A DNA stretch of 42,577 nt from an uncultured Opitutales bacterium (GCA_900545715.1 URAJ01000019.1:1-42577), one strand, 5' to 3'. Positions 17,108-25,947 are shown, counted from the stretch's first letter. The notes: generated by a model from the letters alone, not told the origin. Numbers and translations: made by a program.

Positions 17108-18532
17108 ATGGAAAACATAGCATCTTTTGAATGGACGAGCGTATTCGCCGAAGCCGTGCTGTTTTGCGGGGCGGTTCTCGTCGTGTTGTTTGAGGCTCTG
17201 GCGCCGAAGCACAAGGGCGCAATATGCGCTTTCGCCCTGCTTGCCATGGTGGCGGCGATAATTGCGTACGTGTTCGTTCCGGTCGAGAGCCTGTCGTTTG
17301 GCGAGACCCTCGGCGGACGCGGCGGGTTCGGAGTTTTCATAACGGCTTGCGCGCTGCTTTCGGCGTTGCTTGGCTTCGGATATTTCTCCAATGGGGGCGA
17401 AAGAAAATGCGAATTTTTCGCAGTTTTAATGGTATGCGCGGCGGCTCTTTCGATATTTGCGCGCTCGCTTAATTTGATGTTGTCGTTCGTGGCTCTCGAA
17501 TGCGCTACGGTATGCCTTTATGTTATGGCGGCTTGGGGAAGAAATAGGGCTTCAAGCTTGGAAAGTGCCGCAAAGTATCTCGTCGTAAGCGGCGTAAGCG
17601 GCGGGCTGTTCCTGCTCGGCACGGCTTTTATATACGGGGCGGGGCTTGAATCGGGCGTAGATTTTCTGTTCTTTGAAAACTTTACGCTCGGGCTTTGCAG
17701 CAATAAATTTGTGATAGGCTTGGCACTGGTTTCGAGTGCGGCGCTTTTTAAATTGGCGGCTTTCCCATTCCAATTTTGGTCTCCCGACGTTTACCAAGGT
17801 TCGCCTAACCCGGTGTCGGCATTTTTCGCCGTAGGTTCAAAGGCGGCGGGAATTGTATTCCTCGCGCAGGTATTCATGTACATAGATTTCTCGGCATTGC
17901 CGGCGATAGGCTCAAAGGCTGTATTTGTAGTGTCGGTCATAGCAGCTCTCACGATAATTGTCGGAAATTTGGGCGCGATTACCCAAACGAACGCCAAGAG
18001 GCTCATGGGGTTTTCCGGCATAGCAAATGCGGGCTACTTGCTGGTATTGTTGGCGGCTCTCATGAAAGCGCCAAAATCTTCGGAACTTTTTGAGCTGTCG
18101 CTGTATTTTTACCTCGCGGCATACATGTTTGCAAACTACGCGATTTTCTTTGTAATAAACCAATTTGAAGGCGACGATTTAAGCCCTCTCGAATTGTCCG
18201 ATTTTAGGGGGCTTATACGCAAAAATCCCGTTGCGGATTCAACTCTGATAATAGCCCTTGCTTCGCTTGCGGGCATTCCTCCGACTGCCGGGTTCTTCGG
18301 CAAGCTGCTAATCTTGATTCTGGCGTGGTACGCGCAGCTCTACGTCTTGATGGGAATAATGATAGCGGGCTCTGTGGTGTCGATATTCTACTATTTTTCG
18401 TGGATACGCGCGAGCGTCGATGTCGGAATGGGTGACGAGCGCCGTCTGAGCGGCTCGTACGCGATGTTGCCTACGATGATAGCACTGTCTGCTACGACAT
18501 TGGTTTTCGGTGTTATCTTCTTTTTGAAATAA
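17108..18532 (+). CDS. nuoN: NADH-quinone oxidoreductase subunit N (NuoN)
   Basis: NuoN is the third antiporter-like subunit, next to the quinone-side membrane subunits. The 474-residue product has about 13-14 membrane segments, the conserved glutamate in FVALECATVCLYVM, and the lysine region TNAKRLMGFSGIANAGY. FQFWSPDVYQGSPNPVSAF is the family's central motif. No terminator follows; the next gene starts 53 nt downstream on the same strand, so transcription may continue into the lipoprotein and trpB. Confidence 0.96.
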   Translation: MENIASFEWTSVFAEAVLFCGAVLVVLFEALAPKHKGAICAFALLAMVAAIIAYVFVPVESLSFGETLGGRGGFGVFITACALLSALLGFGYFSNGGERKCEFFAVLMVCAAALSIFARSLNLMLSFVALECATVCLYVMAAWGRNRASSLESAAKYLVVSGVSGGLFLLGTAFIYGAGLESGVDFLFFENFTLGLCSNKFVIGLALVSSAALFKLAAFPFQFWSPDVYQGSPNPVSAFFAVGSKAAGIVFLAQVFMYIDFSALPAIGSKAVFVVSVIAALTIIVGNLGAITQTNAKRLMGFSGIANAGYLLVLLAALMKAPKSSELFELSLYFYLAAYMFANYAIFFVINQFEGDDLSPLELSDFRGLIRKNPVADSTLIIALASLAGIPPTAGFFGKLLILILAWYAQLYVLMGIMIAGSVVSIFYYFSWIRASVDVGMGDERRLSGSYAMLPTMIALSATTLVFGVIFFLK

Positions 18533-18585
18533 TAACCGCAAAAATTATTGCCAACCGCGGCCAGTTTTGTAAAAACTAATTCTTT

Positions 18586-18966
18586 ATGAAAATATTTTCC
18601 ACCATATTTGCGGCACTTGCAATATGCCTTTGCGGTTGCCAGACGAAAGACAAGGAGCTTTTAAGCCGCCAGATAGAAATATCGAGCATTCCGAGCGGCG
18701 CGGCGATTGTGGTGGACGGCCTGAAGATGGGCAAAACTCCCCTGAGCATAGGAGTGGAAACAACTGAGGACGGCTTTTTTGTGAGGAAAACCGTGATAAC
18801 CGCAATACCTCAAAACGAGTCTTTGCACACGCAGGTTGTCACATTCCCGGCCTTCAAAATTTCCGATCCCGAAAAGAGCAGGGTTCCGCACAAAATAAAA
18901 TTCGACATGAACAAAAGCCCCGCGCAGGGCGGGGGCGTCCAGTTTGAGGACGAAAGCTACTTTTAA
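18586..18966 (+). CDS. Small lipoprotein with PEGA domain
   Basis: The 126-residue product is a predicted lipoprotein: a short hydrophobic signal ends in the lipobox LCGC with the modified cysteine at residue 18. After the cysteine a PEGA-type beta domain is visible (ISSIPSGAAIVVDGLKMG, then TPLSI), a fold usually found on the outside of the cytoplasmic or outer membrane. The C-terminus is charged and glycine-rich. Function is unknown. It sits between nuoN (53 nt) and trpB (25 nt) with no visible terminator on either side, so it is probably co-transcribed with them. Confidence 0.82.
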   Translation: MKIFSTIFAALAICLCGCQTKDKELLSRQIEISSIPSGAAIVVDGLKMGKTPLSIGVETTEDGFFVRKTVITAIPQNESLHTQVVTFPAFKISDPEKSRVPHKIKFDMNKSPAQGGGVQFEDESYF

Positions 18967-18991
18967 TTAACAACTTTTCCACAATACGAAA

Positions 18992-20356
18992 ATGTCATCG
19001 CAGATAAAATATATATTGGACGAAGAATCAATCCCGACCCATTGGTACAACATTGAGGCCGACCTGAAAAATCCGACTCCCCCGCCGATAGACCCCACCA
19101 CGGGCAAAGTATTCGAACGCGCGAAGCTTGAAGTTATATTTGCCAAGACGCTCTTAGATCAGGAAATGTCGCGCGAACGCTACATAGAAATTCCCGATCC
19201 CGTGCGCGAAATAATGCGCCAATGGCGCCCCACGCCGCTGTATCGCGCGCGCAGGCTTGAAAAGACGCTCGATACCCCCGCAAAAATTTATTTCAAGTAC
19301 GAAGGCGTAAGCCCGTCCGGATCCCACAAGACAAATAGCGCAATCGCGCAGGCGTTTGAAAATAAAAGGTGCGGGACAAAAAAAGTGACGACTGAAACTG
19401 GCGCGGGCCAGTGGGGGTCGGCGCTGTCGCAGGCATGCAATATTTTCGGTTTGGATTGCACAGTATTCATGGTGAGATGCTCTTACGATCAAAAACCCTA
19501 CCGCAAGGCTGTTATGGAGCTGTTCGGGGGGTGTACAATTCCTTCTCCGAGCCCGTACACAGAAGCCGGCAGGGCGGTTTTGGCAAAAGATCCGGATTGC
19601 CGCGGCTCTCTCGGCATAGCGATTTCCGAAGCGGTCGAAGTGGCCCTCAAAAACGACGATACAAAATATTGCCTCGGCTCGGTTCTAAACCATGTGCTTT
19701 TACACCAGACCGTAATCGGGCAGGAAGCTATGAAGCAAATGGAAATGGCCGGAGATTTCCCGGACATAGTAATCGGAGCTTGCGGAGGCGGTTCAAACTT
19801 TGCGGGAATGGTTTTCCCGTTTATCGGAGAAATGCTCAGGGGCGGAAGAAAAGTTGACGTTCTGGGCGTCGAGCCGGCGGCATGCCCGAGCCTCACAAAG
19901 GGCAAATATGCGTACGATTACGGAGACGTTGCAAAGAAAACGCCGCTTCTTAAAATGTACACGCTTGGCAGCTCGTTTATTCCGCCGGCGGTCCATGCGG
20001 GCGGCCTTAGATACCACGGAATGGCTCCGCAGATAAGCAATGTTGCTGCCCACGGCTTGATGCGCGCGCGCACCGTCCAACAGCTTGACGTTTTCCGCGA
20101 CGCCGTGATTTTCGCGCGTTCGGAGGGCATAATACCTGCGCCCGAATCTTCGCACGCAATTTCCGCGGCGATGGACGAGGCCCGCGAATGCAAGAAAACG
20201 GGGAAGTCGAAGACCATACTTTTCAATCTTTCCGGTCATGGGCATCTCGATATGTCTGCCTTCACAGACTATTTTGCAGGCAAGCTCAAAAACTACGAAT
20301 ATCCGGAGGAGGAAATCTCAATGGCGCTTTCCGGATTGCCGGTTTGCAAAGAGTAA
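18992..20356 (+). CDS. trpB: Tryptophan synthase beta chain, type 2 (TrpB2)
   Basis: TrpB makes L-tryptophan from indole and L-serine with PLP. The 454-residue length and N-terminus (ESIPTHWYNIEADL followed by PPPIDPTTG) mark it as the TrpB2 form rather than the roughly 400-residue TrpB1. The PLP lysine is K113 in SGSHKTNSAIAQ, and the phosphate-binding loop GACGGGSNFAGM is intact. TrpB2 often lacks the surface that binds TrpA and can act alone on free indole; whether this one does is inference. No other trp gene is in the window; it lies last in the possible nuo transcript, just ahead of a strong terminator. Confidence 0.93.
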   Translation: MSSQIKYILDEESIPTHWYNIEADLKNPTPPPIDPTTGKVFERAKLEVIFAKTLLDQEMSRERYIEIPDPVREIMRQWRPTPLYRARRLEKTLDTPAKIYFKYEGVSPSGSHKTNSAIAQAFENKRCGTKKVTTETGAGQWGSALSQACNIFGLDCTVFMVRCSYDQKPYRKAVMELFGGCTIPSPSPYTEAGRAVLAKDPDCRGSLGIAISEAVEVALKNDDTKYCLGSVLNHVLLHQTVIGQEAMKQMEMAGDFPDIVIGACGGGSNFAGMVFPFIGEMLRGGRKVDVLGVEPAACPSLTKGKYAYDYGDVAKKTPLLKMYTLGSSFIPPAVHAGGLRYHGMAPQISNVAAHGLMRARTVQQLDVFRDAVIFARSEGIIPAPESSHAISAAMDEARECKKTGKSKTILFNLSGHGHLDMSAFTDYFAGKLKNYEYPEEEISMALSGLPVCKE

Positions 20357-20363
20357 ATTTAAT

Positions 20364-20389
20364 GCCCGCCGAAAGGCGGGCTTTTTTTT
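20364..20389 (+). terminator. Rho-independent terminator after trpB
   Basis: A perfect 7-bp GC stem (GCCCGCC / GGCGGGC) with a GAAA tetraloop is followed by eight T, starting 7 nt after the trpB stop. It is the first strong terminator after nuoB. Confidence 0.95.
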
Positions 20390-20672
20390 GCAGTTTCCCG
20401 CATTGGTATTTTGTTTTGGGATTTGATTTATATTTGTGGCGTACTTTTATTGCGCATTTTTTTTGTTTAGCGGCTGTCATAAGATTGAATAAGCGGTAAA
20501 TAGGCAGCATTTTTCATGCAATAAACAATCAAACAAAAAGGGCGCGAATCTCACGGATTATTTCGGGAGTCTTTTGAATTTGCAGTTATCGAATAAAACG
20601 TTTCGGAAATTCGCACATAGTGCTTGCGGAAATGGTGCAGCTTTTATAAAATCCGTTTAAATAAAAATAAAA
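20390..20672. other. Intergenic region between trpB terminator and the Sel1 gene
   Basis: No gene or structured RNA was recognised. The sequence is AT-rich, and its right end holds the promoter candidate for the Sel1-repeat gene. Confidence 0.5.
20624..20652 (+). promoter_or_regulatory. Possible promoter of the Sel1-repeat gene
   Basis: TTGCGG at 20624-20629 and TAAAAT at 20647-20652 are spaced by 17 nt, with the proposed GTG start at 20673. By-eye match only. Confidence 0.35.
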
Positions 20673-22229
20673 GTGCTAATTTTATTTTCAGATATTTTTA
20701 GAAAAATTAAATGGCGAGCGCCAATGCTTGCGGCCGCCGCATTTATTGTCTTTTGCTCAAATGCAGGCGTTGCCGCTGAAGCTGAAACAAAACAGCTTTC
20801 GCCCGAAGCACTACAAGCTTCTGGAGATTCTGAAAAGCCGAATACAGGGCAAAATGGCAAAACTGAGGGCGGCGTGAAATCTTCCTCGAAATTAGAGTTC
20901 TCCGATATGGCCGAAACTCTCGCGGCCGCTATGGATTGGGATAAAATCCCGACGACCACTGCGGCAGAATACGCGGCGGCAAAAAAGGCGGCAGATGCGG
21001 GCAATCCGGCGGCCCAATTTGCGGTAGGAGCGGCGAATTTACTTGGGGCGGGGTGCGAAAAAAATTTGCAGACGGCTGCGATGTATATGTCGATGTCGGC
21101 CTTCTCAAAGTACCCGCTCGGAATGTTCGGCCTTGCAGTCTGCCTGCGCGACGCAAAGGGAATGCCGGAAAGCCCAAAATCGTCCTACGCTTATTTTAAA
21201 AGAGCCGCTCAAGCCGGCTGCGCGCGCGCCGAAAACGCGCTCGGCGTATGCTACTATAACGGATACGGCACGCAGAAAAACCACTCAAAAGCTGTTGAGC
21301 TCTTTAAACGCGCGGCCGACGCTGGGATTGCAAGGGCGTACGTATCGCTCGGAAGGGCGGCATTGGAGGGCTTGGGTTTGCAAAAAAACGCGGCGGAGGC
21401 GCGCGGATATTGGGAGGAGGGCGTAAAATTGGGCAGCGCCGTGGCGCAGAATAATCTCGCGATATTGCTCATAAAAGGCCTCGATTCCAATCCCGACGAG
21501 ATACGCGGAATGTCGCTTTTAAGGGAGAGCGCAATGCGCGGCTATCCGCCGTCGCAGGCGACTTACGGGTTGTCGCTCATACAGGGAATCGGGGTTGCGC
21601 GCGACGCCCGCGAGGGCTTTAAATTCTTGGAGCTTTCCGCCAAGTCCGGCGACCGCGAGGCGCAAAATAATTTGGCCGCATGTTATTTTAACGGAATAGG
21701 CACGCTGCAGAATTACGATTTGGCCATAAGTTGGTATAAAAAGGCGGCGGTAGGCGGCTTCGCCGATGCGCAAAACAATTTGGGCGACTGCTACCTAAAC
21801 GGCTATGGAATTGCTAAAGACGAAGGCGAGGCCGTAAAATGGTACAGGCGAGCCGCCTTTCAGGGCAATGTGTCGGCGCAGAGCAACCTCGGGTACTGCT
21901 ATTTAAACGGAATTGGAACAGGCAAGAACGCTTCCGACGCGATAAAATGGCTAAAAAAAGCGGCCGAGGCCGGCGACGTTTCGGCGCAGAGCAATCTCGG
22001 TACGTGCTATGTAAACGGCGTCGGTGTTGGGGTTGACTACAAGGAGGGGGTAAAGTGGCTCGAAAAATCGGCGGCTGCCGACGACCCGCAGGCCCTCGGG
22101 AATCTCGGCGCGTGCTACTACAACGGCTTGGGTGTCCCGCAAGACACTGAGAAAGGCGTAATTTTGATTCGCAAGGCTGCAAAACTCGGCAACGAGGAGG
22201 CGCAAAAGGCCCTCATGCGCATTCGATAA
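20673..22229 (+). CDS. Exported Sel1-repeat (SLR) protein
   Basis: The product consists of about eleven Sel1-like repeats, a TPR-related solenoid usually used as a protein-interaction scaffold. Typical units read AQNNLGDCYLNGYGIAKD then A(V/I)KWYRRAA; six of them keep a cysteine in the L-x-x-CY-x-NG-x-G core. The N-terminus is a signal peptide (MLAAAAFIVFCSNAGVAAEA). I prefer the GTG at 20673 because it adds the positive charges RKIKWR ahead of the hydrophobic core; ATG at 20724 is the alternative and would give 501 residues. A low-complexity linker (about residues 40-75) separates signal and repeats. No partner gene is adjacent, so the role is unknown. Confidence 0.85.
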   Translation: MLILFSDIFRKIKWRAPMLAAAAFIVFCSNAGVAAEAETKQLSPEALQASGDSEKPNTGQNGKTEGGVKSSSKLEFSDMAETLAAAMDWDKIPTTTAAEYAAAKKAADAGNPAAQFAVGAANLLGAGCEKNLQTAAMYMSMSAFSKYPLGMFGLAVCLRDAKGMPESPKSSYAYFKRAAQAGCARAENALGVCYYNGYGTQKNHSKAVELFKRAADAGIARAYVSLGRAALEGLGLQKNAAEARGYWEEGVKLGSAVAQNNLAILLIKGLDSNPDEIRGMSLLRESAMRGYPPSQATYGLSLIQGIGVARDAREGFKFLELSAKSGDREAQNNLAACYFNGIGTLQNYDLAISWYKKAAVGGFADAQNNLGDCYLNGYGIAKDEGEAVKWYRRAAFQGNVSAQSNLGYCYLNGIGTGKNASDAIKWLKKAAEAGDVSAQSNLGTCYVNGVGVGVDYKEGVKWLEKSAAADDPQALGNLGACYYNGLGVPQDTEKGVILIRKAAKLGNEEAQKALMRIR

Positions 22230-22835
22230 TTTTGGTGAGATGGAGGGGCAAATAACTTCTTCCCGCCTTATATTTGGCTTAAATGTTGAGAGTATAAATT
22301 TGCCTGTATTGCGCAATCGCAGTGCTATCTTGGACGCAACTTGTGCGGTGGTGGGCGCGGGAGCGGCGTTTAACTATTGCCAATTCACCTCTATTAAAAA
22401 GAGTCAAAATTTTTTTCAAATGCGCTTTATAGAGAATTTATCGTTTGCATTAAAAAACGGGTTCAAAAAATTTTTTTCAAAGGTTGCGGTTTAGGACAAG
22501 TTTTAGAGTGGCATATTGAATTGCCGCATCTTGCAAAAAAAACGGCGCATTAATAAAATGAGCCGCTTTTAGGATAAATATATTTTGGCTTCCATCGTAA
22601 AAATACGGTAATCTATATCTTAGCATCGGTTGCCCAGCCCAATGGGCAAATGCAGATATTACTTTACCGAATTTTTTATCAAAATAATCCCCGGCAATAA
22701 TTTTAACGCTTATACGCCTAATGAAAACTTTGCCGGAATTTTAAAGCCTATTCTAATGGCAAGAAACTTAAAGGCAGCATTTATAAAACTTCCATAAATT
22801 CTATAAATTTCTGCCTTTGATATTTTGCTAAAATG
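22230..22835. other. 606-bp AT-rich intergenic region between convergent genes
   Basis: No convincing gene is seen between the Sel1 gene and fabH, which converge here. A 7-bp inverted repeat TTGCCCA/TGGGCAA lies at 22630-22649, and a short direct repeat of the form ATTTTTTTCAAA occurs twice near 22416-22480. The right end holds the fabH terminator candidate. Confidence 0.5.
22766..22818 (-). terminator. Possible terminator downstream of fabH
   Basis: Reading the minus strand, AAAGGCAG (22818-22811) pairs with CTGCCTTT (22777-22770), with extra pairing TTTATA/TATAAA inside. It starts 17 nt after the fabH stop. The following T-run is broken (AAGTTTCTT), so efficiency is doubtful. Confidence 0.5.
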
Positions 22836-23837
22836 CTAAAACTTTATGAGAGTTGCCCCCCATGTAAGACCCGCGCCAAAAGCCACGAGCAACACCATGT
22901 CGCCCTTCTTTACGCGCCCGTCTCTTACGACTTCATCGAGAGCTATCGGTATGGACGCCGACGAAGTATTGCCGTAGTCCCTTATGTTAACATAAACTTT
23001 ATCCGAGGGGATTTTCAGCCTCTTGGCGACAGTCTCTATTATGCGGGTATTGGCTTGGTGGGGAATCAACAGCGCAACGTCGTCTGCCGTCACTCCGCAC
23101 AGGTCCAAAACTTCAAGAGCCTTTTCCTGCATTATCCTCACAGCGTGTTTAAAGACTTCCCTGCCGTCCATTTTCAGGTAGTGGAGCTTGTTTTTCACCG
23201 TGTATTCGCTCGGGGGCATTGCCGAGCCCCCCGCGGGCATGCAGAGCATCGCAGTGTCGGAGCCGTCGGCGCCCAAGACATTCCCGAGAATGCCGACATT
23301 TTCCTCATCGCTCGCCGAAAGCACGACAGCTCCGGAGCCGTCGCCAAACAGCACGCATGTAGAGCGATCCTGCCAGTCGAGCATAGAGCTCATCTTTTCC
23401 GAACTCACCACGAGGGCGTTCTTGTATCTTCCCGACGCCATCATGCTTGTTGCCACTTCCATCCCATAAACAAAACCGGAGCAGGCGGCTTCGAGGTCGA
23501 AGCACGGGATATTGTTCCGTATGCCGAGCTTTGCTTGCAGTATGCAGGCTGTTGACGGAAAGAGCATATCGGGGTTTACAGTCGTCACAATTACAAGGTC
23601 GATGTCGTGCGGAGTCAGCCCCGCGCTTTCTATTGCCGCTTTCGACGCTTTTAAAGCCATGTCCGACGTGGTTTCTCCCTCGGCGGCAATGCGGCGGCAC
23701 TTAATTCCCGACCTTCCGTATATCCATTCGTCGCTCGTATCGACTATCTTTGCGAGGTCGTCGTTCGTGACAATTTTTTCGGGCACGTATTTGCCTGTGC
23801 CTTTTATCACTATTGAGTTTGGTCTTTGGTTCTTCAT
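22836..23837 (-). CDS. fabH: 3-oxoacyl-ACP synthase III (FabH)
   Basis: FabH condenses acetyl-CoA with malonyl-ACP to start type II fatty-acid synthesis. The 333-residue product has the complete catalytic triad: C119 in EAACSGF, H260 in IPHQANTR and N290 in GNTSSASIP. The C-terminal GAGLTWGATLIKF is also typical. It is the last gene of the rpmF-plsX-fabH cluster, 80 nt after plsX. The usual next genes fabD/fabG are not found downstream; instead transcription meets the convergent Sel1 gene. Confidence 0.96.
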   Translation of the reverse strand: MKNQRPNSIVIKGTGKYVPEKIVTNDDLAKIVDTSDEWIYGRSGIKCRRIAAEGETTSDMALKASKAAIESAGLTPHDIDLVIVTTVNPDMLFPSTACILQAKLGIRNNIPCFDLEAACSGFVYGMEVATSMMASGRYKNALVVSSEKMSSMLDWQDRSTCVLFGDGSGAVVLSASDEENVGILGNVLGADGSDTAMLCMPAGGSAMPPSEYTVKNKLHYLKMDGREVFKHAVRIMQEKALEVLDLCGVTADDVALLIPHQANTRIIETVAKRLKIPSDKVYVNIRDYGNTSSASIPIALDEVVRDGRVKKGDMVLLVAFGAGLTWGATLIKF

Positions 23838-23917
23838 TTCTGCGCGTTAATATATTGTTGCAGATTTTTCGGCGCCTATAAATTGAGATCGCCGATATTT
23901 TTATGGGCTAAAGAACT

Positions 23918-25003
23918 TTATTTTTTTTGCGCCGGCTCGGAGTCTTTCTGGGCGGCGGCGAGGCGGTTTTGCTCGCGCGCGGCGGCGAGGTTTGCGACGT
24001 CGGAAGCGATGCGGTCGTTCATGCGTTTGCGCAGGCAGCGAAGGGTGATTTCTATTGCGCCTGCAATTTGTTTCCGATTGCTCGAGCCGTGCGCTTTGAC
24101 AACAAGCCCGTTGAGCCCCAAAAGCGGCGCCCCTGAGAATTTGTCTATCGGCAGGCGCTTTTTCAATCGCATAAACGCCCCCTTTGCAAGTAGCATTCCG
24201 ATTTTTGAAATCCACGACTTGTACACCTCTTCCTTTATGATTTCCTTGAAGAGGCGTACGGAGCTTTCGAGCGATTTTAATACGACGTTCCCTGTAAACC
24301 CGTCGCATACGACGACATCGTACTGACCGTCAAAAAGATTGAAGCCTTCGAGCAGCCCGCCGTAATTTATGACACCTTCCTGCGCCTTGAAAAGCCTGTG
24401 GGCGGTTTGCACGAGCATATTGCCTTTGCCGTCTTCCGTGCCGTTGCTAAGCAATCCTACGCGCGGATTTTTCGCGCCGAGGGCGATTTTGGCATAGTTT
24501 GCGCCGAGGATTGCGTTGTCAACGAGGCTCTCGGGTTTGGGGTCGGGAGAGGCGCCTACGTCTATAAATATAAAATTTTTTATCTTTCCGGGAATTACCG
24601 TTCCGAGGGCCGGCCTTTCTATGCCCTGCATAGTGCGCAGCTTTATAGTGCCGCCCGCCATTAGCGCTCCCGTGTTGCCGCAGCTGAGAACGGCGCTTGC
24701 TGTGCCGAGCTTGACAATCTCTATTGCCCGCATCATCGAGGAGTCTTTTTTTGTCTTAATCGCCTGAATGGGCTTCTCGTCCATCTCTATGACTTCAGAG
24801 GCGTTATAAACCATAACGCGCGACTCCCTTATTAAGTTGTGGCGAAGCAACATCGGCGTTATTATTTCCTCGTTGCCCACCACTATTATCCCGAATTCCG
24901 ACTTGTCTTCGGCAAGGGCTTTTTTTATGCCGATAATAATCTCCTCGGGCCCCATGTCCGAGCCCATTACATCTACGGCGATAGTTGGAATTTCGGGTTT
25001 CAT
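23918..25003 (-). CDS. plsX: Phosphate acyltransferase (PlsX)
   Basis: PlsX is a peripheral membrane enzyme that converts acyl-ACP and phosphate to acyl-phosphate, the donor for PlsY in phospholipid synthesis. The N-terminus IAVDVMGSDMGPEEII is diagnostic, and the middle contains SCGNTGALMAGG, VDVGA-like FIDVGASPDPKP and CDGFTGNVVLKSLE. The 361-residue length includes about 25 charged residues at the C-terminus (QNRLAAAQKDSEPAQKK) beyond the core. It lies between rpmF and fabH, the usual order. Confidence 0.96.
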   Translation of the reverse strand: MKPEIPTIAVDVMGSDMGPEEIIIGIKKALAEDKSEFGIIVVGNEEIITPMLLRHNLIRESRVMVYNASEVIEMDEKPIQAIKTKKDSSMMRAIEIVKLGTASAVLSCGNTGALMAGGTIKLRTMQGIERPALGTVIPGKIKNFIFIDVGASPDPKPESLVDNAILGANYAKIALGAKNPRVGLLSNGTEDGKGNMLVQTAHRLFKAQEGVINYGGLLEGFNLFDGQYDVVVCDGFTGNVVLKSLESSVRLFKEIIKEEVYKSWISKIGMLLAKGAFMRLKKRLPIDKFSGAPLLGLNGLVVKAHGSSNRKQIAGAIEITLRCLRKRMNDRIASDVANLAAAREQNRLAAAQKDSEPAQKK

Positions 25004-25101
25004 TTGGCGGTTAAGGCGGGATAGGCGCGGTTGCCGCGGTCAATCCCAATGCCGTTTTTGCGCGCAAAATGGCGCTCGCAAAATTTTACGGCATATAAAA
25101 G

Positions 25102-25139
25102 AAAAAAACGCGGGAATTATTTATTGGAAATAAACCCGC
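25102..25139 (-). terminator. Hairpin with T-run between rpmF and plsX
   Basis: On the minus strand GCGGG (25139-25135) pairs with CCCGC (25114-25110); inner pairing TTTATT/AATAAA leaves a small bulge, and seven T follow. It lies 33 nt after the rpmF stop and about 100 nt before plsX, so it may be a partial terminator that sets more L32 than PlsX. Confidence 0.6.
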
Positions 25140-25171
25140 ATTACAATAAAAAATGACTTCGAGCTTAGGTT

Positions 25172-25351
25172 TTAGACCTTGACGCTAATCACCTGGCGCC
25201 CACGGTACATTCCGTTCGAGGGATTGACTCTGTGGAGCATGAAGAAAGAGCCGTCAGTCTGGTCTTTTACAACCTGCGGAAGTTTGTATTTGTTGGCGGC
25301 GCGGCGAAGGCGCGTGCGCTGCTTAGACTGTTTGCGTTTTGGTTGACCCAT
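25172..25351 (-). CDS. rpmF: 50S ribosomal protein L32, cysteine-free form
   Basis: L32 is a small protein of the large ribosomal subunit. The 59-residue product begins MGQPKRKQSKQRTRLRRA, close to the family start, and ends with HRVNPSNGMYRGRQVI. The zinc-ribbon cysteines that many L32 proteins have are all absent, so this is the zinc-independent type. ATG at 25351 is chosen because AAAGG precedes it by 7 nt and a perfect TTGACA box sits just upstream of it. It heads the rpmF-plsX-fabH cluster. Confidence 0.95.
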   Translation of the reverse strand: MGQPKRKQSKQRTRLRRAANKYKLPQVVKDQTDGSFFMLHRVNPSNGMYRGRQVISVKV

Positions 25352-25385
25352 GGTATTACCTTTTAAATTTAATGAAAAGACAAAC

Positions 25386-25413
25386 AAGTTAGTTTGAATA
25401 CCGGCATTGTCAA
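25386..25413 (-). promoter_or_regulatory. Possible promoter of rpmF
   Basis: On the minus strand a perfect -35 TTGACA (25413-25408) is followed after 16 nt by TAACTT (25391-25386), a weak -10. Position about 35 nt before the rpmF ATG fits. Confidence 0.4.
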
Positions 25414-25947
25414 CAAATAATTTCATCTATTCTATGCCGGCTTATATTTTTGTGCGGGCTTCTGGATTCTTAGGCTTTTGAAAAGTCTTCCGGACTTACG
25501 CGGAGCAAAAACTATTTAGGCTTGCTGGTATGCAGCAGTGCGCGTTGAAATTCAAAGCGCCGCGTTTTTTACCGCGTTAGACTTTTCTTCACGCCGCGCC
25601 GTTGTTGCCTCGGCAGGGCGAGAAGGCGGATTAACACGATGTTTTTTATGAATTTTCGGGCTAAATTACCGCGGCATTTTTTTTAAGGATTTTCGAACCG
25701 AGCTACCGCTTTCCCGCGAATTTTCAAGCAAGGTGCGGCGTCAATCCTATCAAGCAGCCTAATCCCCCGCGCCAAGCCGCAATCAGAAGATTGCTTGCGC
25801 CTCTTGCCACATAAGAGCTGCGCGCTAAGCCAAAATGCCTATCCATTAATAGGCGAGCTGCGCATTTCTATGCTCTGCGCGCAAATTAGCAGATTTTAAT
25901 TTTGCCTTTAATTGCGTCTCATGCCCGCAAAGCGGGAGGCTTGCGGC
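25414..25947. other. Intergenic region between rpmF promoter and mrp, no gene recognised
   Basis: No gene, tRNA or known RNA family was recognised. A direct repeat GAGCTGCGC occurs at 25815-25823 and 25855-25863, flanking a 6-bp hairpin GCCTAT/ATAGGC at 25837-25854. A CCCGC/GCGGG hairpin lies at 25923-25935 just after the mrp stop but lacks a T-run. Confidence 0.45.

Noticed and set aside
18533..18585. Terminator after nuoN
   Set aside because: No GC-rich stem with T-run is present, so I treat the downstream lipoprotein and trpB as possible members of the same transcript.
22240..22494. 84-codon plus-strand frame after the Sel1 gene
   Set aside because: No recognisable domain, no ribosome site of its own, and composition follows the AT-rich intergenic DNA.
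25681..25715. Possible tRNA fragment (minus strand GGTAGCTCGGTTCGAA)
   Set aside because: The D-arm-like and T-arm-like words are directly joined; there is no anticodon arm or 7-bp acceptor stem.
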